Shown in pieces: positions 8,836-14,893 of a stretch of 64,000 nucleotides of DNA. Within the stretch, counting starts at the first letter, position 1, and each line of letters opens with the position of its first letter. Source of the DNA: JADGGM01 sp025449955 (GTDB lineage Bacteria; Gemmatimonadota; Gemmatimonadetes; Gemmatimonadales; Gemmatimonadaceae). The stretch spans positions 186,001 through 250,000 of the forward strand of contig DATBNO010000016.1 in the NCBI GenBank assembly GCA_036554285.1. Direction: 5' to 3'. The notes under the pieces were generated by a model. It made no database searches, had not been told where the DNA came from, and saw only the letters and a program-made list of their open reading frames with translations. Made by a program: the position numbers and the translations under genes.

Positions 8836-9563
8836 TGGGCGCGCGCGAGAAGGGTCGTAAGGCGGGAGCAGGATCGCCGTCGGCCAATGCCGCGGCGCTT
8901 CCCAACCTCACCGCGCCGGTCGAGGACTATCTCAAGGCGATCTACGAGCTGGAGCGCGCCGGCGAGCCGGCGGCCACCACCGACCTCGCGACGCACCTCG
9001 GCCTAACGCCGGCGTCGGTCACCGGGATGGTCCGCCGCCTGGCCGACCAGGGACTCTTGACGCACGAGCCCTACCGCGGCGTCCGCCTAACGCAGAAGGG
9101 GCGCCGGAGCGCCCTTCGCACGCTGCGCCGCCATCGCGTCATCGAAGCGTATCTCGTCCACGCCCTCGGCTATGGCTGGGATGAAGTCCACGTGGAAGCC
9201 GAGCGCCTCGAGCACGCGGCGACCGATGCGCTGATCGACCGCATGGCCCTGGCGATCGGTGAACCGACGGTCGATCCGCACGGCGCGCCGATTCCGAGTC
9301 GCGAGGGTGCCGTCGAAGAAGCGCGCTATCGCGCGCTCGCCGATCTCAACGCCGGTACCGCGGCCACGGTCATGCGAGTGGCCGACGAAGATCCAATGCT
9401 GCTGCGCTACCTCGCCGATCTCGCGCTGACGCCGGGATGCACCGTGCGCGTCGTGGCGCGGGCGCCTTACGGCGGACCGATCACGATCGAAGTGAATCAC
9501 CGTCGCAAGCTCATCGGTCCGGCTCTCGCGGAACGGGTCCTCGTGCGAGCCGACCGCGTCTGA
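8835..9563 (+). CDS. mntR: DtxR/MntR-family metal-dependent transcriptional regulator
   Basis: 242-residue DNA-binding regulator in the three-domain DtxR plan. After a 25-residue low-complexity leader comes a winged helix (VEDYLKAIYELE ... TDLATHLGLTPASVTGMVRRL), then the dimerisation and metal-binding helical domain (HRVIEAYLVHALGYGWDEVHVEAERLEH) and a C-terminal FeoA/SH3-like domain (about 170-240, LTPGCTVRVVARAPYGGPITI). The full length with the SH3-like domain is closer to IdeR/DtxR than to short MntR, so Fe or Mn could be the corepressor. Starts inside the stop of mntH; it presumably represses its own operon from the AT-rich site at 7386-7430. Confidence 0.88.
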   Translation: MGAREKGRKAGAGSPSANAAALPNLTAPVEDYLKAIYELERAGEPAATTDLATHLGLTPASVTGMVRRLADQGLLTHEPYRGVRLTQKGRRSALRTLRRHRVIEAYLVHALGYGWDEVHVEAERLEHAATDALIDRMALAIGEPTVDPHGAPIPSREGAVEEARYRALADLNAGTAATVMRVADEDPMLLRYLADLALTPGCTVRVVARAPYGGPITIEVNHRRKLIGPALAERVLVRADRV

Positions 9564-9664
9564 ACGGCAGCGTCCGCTGCACGGCGTTGCGGTGCGCACG
9601 GAGCACGCGATATGCTTGCGATGACTCCCGCGATAACTGGCGCGCGGATTTCGGAGAGACACGC

Positions 9665-10141
9665 ATGCGCATCGAGATCCAAGTCAACGGGCATCGGCAC
9701 ACGGTGGACGTCGATCCCTCGCAAACGCTGCTCGAAGTATTGCGCGACGAGCTCGGCCTCACCGGAACGAAATACGGCTGCGGCGAAGGACGCTGCGGCG
9801 CGTGCACGGTCCTGATGGGCTCGCACGCCGTCGCCTCGTGCACGATACCCGCGCAATCCGCCGTGGGGGCGCCGATCACGACCATCGAAGGCCTGGAGCA
9901 CGACGGCCACCTGCATCCCGTGCAAGACGCCTTCATCGCCGAGGAGGCGTTCCAGTGCGCGTACTGCACGTCGGGCATGATCATGGCGAGCGTCGCGTTG
10001 CTCCGCGCCACGCCCGAGCCGACGGCGGATGACATCGCGCGCGCACTCGAGACCAACGTGTGCCGCTGCGGCACGTATCCACGCATCGTCGCCGCCGTGA
10101 GGCGCGCCGCCGCGTCGGTGAGCGGAGACCAGCGGCCATGA
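9665..10141 (+). CDS. (2Fe-2S) subunit of molybdenum hydroxylase (IorA/CoxS type)
   Basis: 158-residue electron-transfer subunit. The N-terminal plant-type ferredoxin domain has the cysteine set CGEGRCGAC, with the fourth Cys in SCTIP. The C-terminal all-helical domain carries the second cluster (CAYCTSGM and CRCGTYPR). This is the canonical small subunit of xanthine-dehydrogenase-family hydroxylases. It overlaps the large-subunit gene by ATGA. No FAD-subunit gene is nearby, as in isoquinoline 1-oxidoreductase, where electrons pass on to a cytochrome or membrane acceptor. Substrate is unknown: purine, N-heterocycle or aldehyde are possible. Confidence 0.93.
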   Translation: MRIEIQVNGHRHTVDVDPSQTLLEVLRDELGLTGTKYGCGEGRCGACTVLMGSHAVASCTIPAQSAVGAPITTIEGLEHDGHLHPVQDAFIAEEAFQCAYCTSGMIMASVALLRATPEPTADDIARALETNVCRCGTYPRIVAAVRRAAASVSGDQRP

Positions 10142-12306
10142 TCACTCGGGACCGTACCGCGGGCGCGTCGCGCCGGGAGTTCTTGAAGATGGTGGGTGGC
10201 GGACTCTTGGTGGTGCTCGTGACGCGCGATGCCTTCGCCGCGCCGGCGCTCGGCCTAACGGAAGGTCGGCGACCCGACAACCAGCAGCTCCCCGAAGCGG
10301 TGAGCGCGTGGCTCCACATCGACGAGCACGGCGCCGTCACGGTTTTCACCGGCAAGGTCGAATTCGGACAAGGCATTCGCACATCGCTGGCGCAGGAAGT
10401 CGCCGAAGAGCTGCGCGTGCCAATGTCGTCCGTGTCGCTGGTGATGGGCGACACCATGTTGACGCCGTTCGACATGGGCACGTTCGGCAGCCGGTCGACA
10501 CCGCAGATGGGAACGCAGCTGCGCAGAGTGGCGGCCACCGCGCGCGAGCGGCTCGTCGCGCTGGCCGCCGACCATTGGCACACCGACGCTTCGAGCCTAA
10601 CGACGGCCGGAGGACGCGTCACCGATCCGCATCGCCGCCGCTCGATCGGCTACGGCGAGCTGACGGCCGGACGCACCATCACCGAAAACGTGCGCGACGA
10701 CGTCGCGCTCACGCCGGCGGCGCAATGGACCGTGGCCGGCACGTCGACGCCGCGCGTCGGCGCGCACGACCTCGTCACCGGCCGCCACCAGTACACGTCG
10801 GACATGCGCGTGCCCGACATGCGGTACGCCAAAGTGCTGCGACCGCCATCGATCGGCGCGACGCTGGTCTCGCTCGATGCGGGCGCCGCCGAGTCGATGC
10901 CCGATGTCGTGGTAACGCACGATGGCGACTTCGTGGCCGTCACGGCGCCGTCGGCACCCGCCGCCGCCAAAGCGTTAGGCGCGCTGCGCGCCACGTGGAC
11001 GCCCGCGCCCGGCGCACCGCCATCGTCGCGCGATATCTACGACTACCTGCGGCACACGCCGGCGGCCGCCGCGTCCGGCGGAGGACGTGAAGGCGGTCCC
11101 AGCGAGCCCTTCGTGCGCGGCGATGTCGCCGCCGCGCTCGCGGCCGCGCCCCACCGCCTCACGCACACGTACACCGTGGCGTACATCGCGCACGTGCCGC
11201 TCGAGCCGCGCGCCGCGCTGGCACAATACACGAGCGACGCCGGCGGCGACCGCATCACGGTATGGACCGGAACGCAGCGTCCGTTCGCCGTCCGCGACCA
11301 GGTGGCCGAGGCGGTCGGCATGCCTAACGATAGAGTGCGCGTCATCGTGCCGGACACCGGATCGGGCTACGGCGGCAAACACACGGGCGAAGCAGCCGTC
11401 GAGGCGGCACGCCTCGCGAAGCAGACGCGCCGTCCCGTGAAGGTGGTGTGGACCCGCGAGGAAGAGTTCCGTTGGGCATACTTCCGTCCGGCCGGCGTGA
11501 TCGATGTCGACGCCGGGGTCGGCGCCGACGGCATCATCTCGGCGTGGACCTTCGACAACTACAATTCCGGCCCCGCCGCCATTCGGCCGCCGTACCCGAT
11601 CGCCAATCAGCGAGTCACGTTCCATCCGTCGGACTCGCCGCTCCGGCAAGGCTCGTATCGCGCCCTCGCCGCCACGGCCAATCACTTCGCGCGCGAGTCG
11701 CACGTGAGCGAGCTCGCGCACATGGTGGACATCGATCCCGTCGCGTTTCGCCTCAAGAATCTGGACGATCCGCGGCTGCGCGATGTCGTGCAGAAAGCCG
11801 CCGATCGCTTCGGATGGCCGGGGACGAATCACGGGTCGGGACGCGGCGTCGGTATCGCGTGCGGATTCGAAAAGGGCGGTTACGTCGCCACGTGCGCCGA
11901 GGTGTCGGTGGACAAAGGCTCCGGCGATGTGCGCATCGTGCGCGCGGTGACCGCGTTCGATTGCGGCGCCATCGTGAACCCGAACGGGCTGCGCAATCAG
12001 ATCGCTGGCGCGCTGGTGCAAGGAGTGGGCGGCGCGCTCTTCGAGGCGATCGAGTTCGATCACGCCGTGGTTCGCAACGCCCACCTCGCCGCGTATCGCG
12101 TGCCGCGTTTCAGCGACGTGCCGGCGATCGATGTCGTGCTCGTCGATCGACGCGATCAGCCATCGATGGGCGCGGGCGAGGTGCCGATCATGGCGCTCGC
12201 CCCGGCGGTGGCGGCGGCGATCTTCGACGCGACGGAAATGCGCGTGCGGGCGCTGCCCATGGCGCCGGACGGACTCAAAGTGGCAGCCGCGGCCGGTTCG
12301 CGTTAG
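10138..12306 (+). CDS. Molybdopterin-binding subunit of molybdenum hydroxylase (IorB-like), Tat-exported
   Basis: 722-residue catalytic subunit. N-terminal twin-arginine signal SRREFLKMVGGG at about residues 10-21 shows periplasmic delivery. Molybdenum-cofactor stretches are present: GSGYGGKHTGEAA, the substrate-pocket region RQGSYRALAATANH, and the conserved catalytic Glu near the C terminus in GAGEVPIMA. The small subunit just upstream has no signal and presumably hitch-hikes through Tat as a folded complex. Length fits IorB/single-module aldehyde dehydrogenases. The stop codon TAG lies inside a GTTAGGC heptamer. Family certain; substrate not predictable. Confidence 0.93.
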   Translation: MITRDRTAGASRREFLKMVGGGLLVVLVTRDAFAAPALGLTEGRRPDNQQLPEAVSAWLHIDEHGAVTVFTGKVEFGQGIRTSLAQEVAEELRVPMSSVSLVMGDTMLTPFDMGTFGSRSTPQMGTQLRRVAATARERLVALAADHWHTDASSLTTAGGRVTDPHRRRSIGYGELTAGRTITENVRDDVALTPAAQWTVAGTSTPRVGAHDLVTGRHQYTSDMRVPDMRYAKVLRPPSIGATLVSLDAGAAESMPDVVVTHDGDFVAVTAPSAPAAAKALGALRATWTPAPGAPPSSRDIYDYLRHTPAAAASGGGREGGPSEPFVRGDVAAALAAAPHRLTHTYTVAYIAHVPLEPRAALAQYTSDAGGDRITVWTGTQRPFAVRDQVAEAVGMPNDRVRVIVPDTGSGYGGKHTGEAAVEAARLAKQTRRPVKVVWTREEEFRWAYFRPAGVIDVDAGVGADGIISAWTFDNYNSGPAAIRPPYPIANQRVTFHPSDSPLRQGSYRALAATANHFARESHVSELAHMVDIDPVAFRLKNLDDPRLRDVVQKAADRFGWPGTNHGSGRGVGIACGFEKGGYVATCAEVSVDKGSGDVRIVRAVTAFDCGAIVNPNGLRNQIAGALVQGVGGALFEAIEFDHAVVRNAHLAAYRVPRFSDVPAIDVVLVDRRDQPSMGAGEVPIMALAPAVAAAIFDATEMRVRALPMAPDGLKVAAAAGSR

Positions 12307-12773
12307 GCAGGCGGGCCGCGGCTGCCGCTGTCGCGCGGGAATCGGCGCGAATGACGGTGTTGCAGCGACCGGAACTGATCCCGTTGCTCGGGCGTCAGCA
12401 CGCTGTCGATCTGCGCACGCGTCGCGCCGACGAGGGCGCGAATTCTCGGGCCGGTCTCCTTCCGGATCGAATCCAGCGCGGCCGTCCGGCGCTGCATGAT
12501 CGTATCGATGCGCGCCGCTTGATCGGGCGTCAGGTGCAACTGCCGCGCGAACTCCGCGCGCATGCGCTGTCGCGCGCTGTCTGCGTTAGCCCCACGGCCG
12601 AAATCGCCGTAGCGCGGCCCCATGCGCGAGGGCCGGAAGAACGCGCGGTCGAGACCGATCCCGACCAGAATGCCGGCGAGCAGCGTCACGCCCACGACGA
12701 CTGCCGCCATGGCGCGCGGCGAGAACGACTGGTCGGTCCGCGCCGACGGAGGAAGCCCGCGAGGATCCGTCAT
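12303..12773 (-). CDS. Membrane-anchored Spy/CpxP-like LTxxQ protein
   Basis: 156-residue protein with a short cytoplasmic N terminus, one transmembrane helix (about residues 20-40, AVVVGVTLLAGILVGIG) and a periplasmic helical domain. That domain has two LTPDQ/LTPEQ motifs (HLTPDQAARIDTIMQ and VLTPEQRDQFRSL), the hallmark of periplasmic chaperone or metal-sensor proteins of the Spy/CpxP/CnrX group. It overlaps the anti-sigma gene by ATGA and is the last gene of the sigma unit, so it may be a sensor or a target in an envelope-stress pathway. No metal-ligand cluster is obvious. Convergent with, and touching, the molybdenum hydroxylase gene. Confidence 0.75.
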   Translation of the reverse strand: MTDPRGLPPSARTDQSFSPRAMAAVVVGVTLLAGILVGIGLDRAFFRPSRMGPRYGDFGRGANADSARQRMRAEFARQLHLTPDQAARIDTIMQRRTAALDSIRKETGPRIRALVGATRAQIDSVLTPEQRDQFRSLQHRHSRRFPRDSGSRGPPA

Positions 12774-13156
12774 TGTGCCAAGACCTCGGCCGCGAACGAT
12801 TCGGTGGTGGGTTGGCCCACGACCGATACCGCCACGTCCTGCTCGGACGCCGCACCCGTCACCGCTTCCATGAACGTCGGCGTCTCGGGCGTTCGCGCTG
12901 CCGACCGGTCGCTCGCGATGAGCGCGAACGCCGCCAGCCCGGCGGCGACGGCCAACGGAATGGCCGCGCGCGTCCACCCGGCCGCGTGCTCCCACCACCG
13001 GTGCGACACCGGCACGACCCGGCTGCCTAACGCAGTCGCGTGGATGCGCCGCGCCAAGGTCTCCCAGTCTACGTCGCCGTACGGCGGCTCGCCGGCCGCG
13101 CGTCGCAGCGCCGCCGCGAGCTCCGCATCGAGCCCGCTCTGCAACTCGTCAGTCAT
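12770..13156 (-). CDS. Anti-sigma factor, single-pass membrane protein
   Basis: 128-residue product directly following and overlapping the ECF sigma gene by 8 bases. The N-terminal 50 residues are helical and acidic (MTDELQSGLDAELAAALRR), suitable for binding sigma. A transmembrane helix follows (about 65-85, AIPLAVAAGLAAFALIAS), then a short periplasmic tail. No zinc-type HxxxCxxC motif is seen, so it is not a classic ZAS anti-sigma. Assigned chiefly from position, topology and size. The overlaps on both sides indicate that sigma, anti-sigma and Spy-like protein are made together. Confidence 0.7.
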   Translation of the reverse strand: MTDELQSGLDAELAAALRRAAGEPPYGDVDWETLARRIHATALGSRVVPVSHRWWEHAAGWTRAAIPLAVAAGLAAFALIASDRSAARTPETPTFMEAVTGAASEQDVAVSVVGQPTTESFAAEVLAQ

Positions 13157-13850
13157 GGGTCCGTTCTCCGCGCAAAGGCGCGAGTGCTTTCCGCAGTGTG
13201 TGGCGCGCCATGTGGAGATGCCACCGCACCGTCCCTTGTGATACGCCTAACATTGCCGAGATCTCGACGCCCGACAGGCCGTCGACGTCCGCCAGCTCGA
13301 TGATCATTCGCTGCCGTTGCGACAAACCCGCGAGCGCCGCCTGAAACCGCTCGCGGATCTCCGTCCGCTCGTAGTGGCCGGCCGGCGACGGCTCGGGCGC
13401 CTCCAACGTATCCGTCGGCATCGCCTCCGTCTTCCGAATGGACCGTGCCTTCCGCGCGTTGAGTCCGCGATTCACGACGATGCGAAAGAACCACGGTCCG
13501 AACGGTCGGGTCAAATCGAACGACGCGATCCGCTCGAGCGCCGTCAAAAACGCATCCTGCACCAGGTCTTCGGCGTCCTCGCGGTGGCCTAACACACGAT
13601 ACGCGACCGCAAAGGCGCGCCGCATGTAGCGCCGCACGATCGCGTCGAACGCCGACACGTCCCCGCGTTGCACACGGGCGAGCAGCGCCGCTTCTTCGGC
13701 GAACGTGCGCTCGCTTTCGGACGGCTGCGCGGCGCTCGAGTCCACCAACGCGCTCACGCGAGCCGGGACGCCCCGAGCGGGCGCGGATTCGACTTCCAAC
13801 GTGCACGACACGTGCAATCCATGCCTCTCGCGAGATGTAGCGCGATCCAC
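13149..13850 (-). CDS. ECF RNA polymerase sigma factor
   Basis: Sigma70-family extracytoplasmic-function factor. Region 2 is clear (FDAIVRRYMRRAFAVAYRVLGHREDAEDLVQDAFLTAL contains the core-binding DAEDLVQ motif), with RPFGPWFFRIVVNRGLN leading to the linker and region 4 (LSQRQRMIIELADVDGLSGVEISAMLGVSQGTVRWHLHMAR) with its HTH. The GTG at 13850 gives 233 residues, including about 45 extra N-terminal residues; an internal GTG nearer the core is possible. Cotranscribed with the anti-sigma factor (8-base overlap). Probably signals envelope or metal stress, given the Spy-like neighbour; the regulon is unknown. Confidence 0.9.
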   Translation of the reverse strand: MDRATSRERHGLHVSCTLEVESAPARGVPARVSALVDSSAAQPSESERTFAEEAALLARVQRGDVSAFDAIVRRYMRRAFAVAYRVLGHREDAEDLVQDAFLTALERIASFDLTRPFGPWFFRIVVNRGLNARKARSIRKTEAMPTDTLEAPEPSPAGHYERTEIRERFQAALAGLSQRQRMIIELADVDGLSGVEISAMLGVSQGTVRWHLHMARHTLRKALAPLRGERTHD

Positions 13851-13907
13851 GGCCGGTGCCCGCGGACCGTACCATCTATACCGGCTGGCGAGCCAGTCCG
13901 TTGGGCG

Positions 13908-14456
13908 TCAGGGACCGTCGTCGCCACCCATGTGCGAGCGCATCTGATCGTCGCGCTTTTCTTCGTCCGAGTGAATCTTCGCGACGTTCTGGTCGAACTT
14001 CGGCTGCTGATCGGTCGTCAGGAGCCCGCGTGCCTCGGTGTATTCCTGATCGCGTATCGTGCGCGCTCCGGTGCGAAGCGCCTTCACCGAGTCTGGATCT
14101 GCTCCGCCATTCTGCGAGAGCGACCATAGCGCGCGACCATAGTCCCCGAGTTGCGGACGATAGGCCTTCTCGAGTTTCTCGAGCGTGTCCTTTTGCGTGT
14201 TGTCGAGGCCGATGTCCTTGAGCGCGGGCTTGAGTGCCGCCATGTCTTCGAAGCGCTTCTGCATGTCGTCTTCGGACATTTTTTGATGCTGTTGGCCGCG
14301 GTTGCCACCGAAGCCGCCGTGCCTGCCTCCTCCACCCATGCCGCCCATGCCCCCGCCTCCACCACCGGGATAGCCTTGTGCAGCCGCGATACCGGGCCCG
14401 AAGGCGAGCACGGCTGCCGCGATGCTCGCGAGTGTCAGCAGGTTCATCCGTCGCAT
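13908..14456 (-). CDS. Secreted Gly-rich periplasmic protein, LTxxQ-like
   Basis: 182-residue exported protein: signal peptide to about IAAAQG, then a Gly/Met-rich stretch (about 30-55), then a helical domain. That domain has features of the Spy/CpxP group, such as LKDIGLDNTQKDTLEKLEKAY and GLLTTDQQPKFDQNVAKI, spaced as two LTxxQ-like repeats. It lies 57 bases upstream of the sigma gene on the same strand, so it may be the first gene of that operon or a separate target. ATG at 14456 chosen, with GGAG about 8 bases upstream; the ATG at 14447 is an alternative. Function unknown; a metal-binding or chaperone role is a guess. Confidence 0.65.
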   Translation of the reverse strand: MRRMNLLTLASIAAAVLAFGPGIAAAQGYPGGGGGGMGGMGGGGRHGGFGGNRGQQHQKMSEDDMQKRFEDMAALKPALKDIGLDNTQKDTLEKLEKAYRPQLGDYGRALWSLSQNGGADPDSVKALRTGARTIRDQEYTEARGLLTTDQQPKFDQNVAKIHSDEEKRDDQMRSHMGGDDGP

Positions 14457-14559
14457 CGATCCATCTCCAGCTCGAGGCATCTGGGCGACGCGCGAAGGCG
14501 TCGCGGTGAGCCAACATGATACACCGAATCTGGTCGATTCGTTTGGCAACCGACTGCGG

Positions 14560-14588
14560 TTGACACTCATTAGAGCCCGGGTTATGCT
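14560..14588 (+). promoter_or_regulatory. Sigma70-type promoter of the mgtA leader
   Basis: TTGACA (14560-14565) and TATGCT (14583-14588) separated by 17 bases: a perfect -35 and a good -10. Transcription would begin near 14595, about 35 bases before the M-box aptamer. This is the best consensus promoter in the window. Confidence 0.85.
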
Positions 14589-14628
14589 GCGCGCCGGCGC
14601 TCGGCGGTGGACACCGTGCGTCACCATG

Positions 14629-14796
14629 CAGCTCGGTAGGCGAGGTTCCCGCGTCACACACAGGCCACTGCCCGGCGGTCTCGAGAGAGGCACGTCCGTG
14701 GTAGAGCAGGCACTCCCGAGCAAGGGTTTGCCTAACGTGGCTGGGATTCGCACGCGAATCTCTCACGGGGCGCGGTGCCAAAGCTCAGACGAGTGA
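14629..14796 (+). promoter_or_regulatory. M-box (ykoK-type) Mg2+ riboswitch aptamer
   Basis: The leader of the Mg2+ transporter gene has the ordered conserved blocks of the M-box RNA. They are GGTAGGCGAGGTTCCC at 14635-14650, then ACACAGGCCACTGCCC (14657-14672), then the distal GTGGCTGGGAT block (14737-14747), and the signature GGTGCCAAAGCTC (14774-14786). The closing helix P1 can form from CTCG (14632-14635) and CGAG (14790-14793). These match the B. subtilis ykoK leader blocks (GUUAGGUGAGGCUCC ... GCUGCUGCCC ... GCAGCUGG ... GUGCUAAAGCUC) as I remember them. Found between a strong promoter and mgtA, exactly where the element is expected. A GCCTAAC heptamer sits inside the RNA at 14730. Confidence 0.87.
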
Positions 14797-14893
14797 GGGG
14801 TCGGCCGCCATCGGCGGCCGGCTGTTGCCTTTGGCCCCTTCGCTCACTCCCGGGCGATGGGGCCGTTGTGTTGTGAGCGGGAGGATCTTCGCG
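14790..14893 (+). promoter_or_regulatory. Putative expression platform of the M-box leader
   Basis: Three helices compete here. GAGTGAG (14791-14797, including the 3' strand of aptamer P1) pairs perfectly with CTCACTC (14843-14849). It can extend by GGGG (14797-14800) with CCCC (14835-14838) and encloses an 8-bp hairpin CGGCCGCC-ATC-GGCGGCCG (14802-14820). Alternatively GCTCAC (14842-14847) pairs with GTGAGC (14873-14878), leaving the Shine-Dalgarno GGGAGG (14879-14884) just outside the stem, or CTCCC (14847-14851) can pair with that GGGAG. No U-run follows the hairpins, which favours control of translation over termination. Confidence 0.55.

Noticed and set aside
14422..14796. Open frames running through the mgtA leader as possible leader peptides
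   Set aside because: They cross the promoter and conserved M-box blocks; none has a ribosome-binding site or looks like a protein.
14802..14820. CGGCCGCC-ATC-GGCGGCCG as a Rho-independent terminator
   Set aside because: Perfect stem but followed by GCTGTTGCC with no T-run; treated as part of the expression platform instead.
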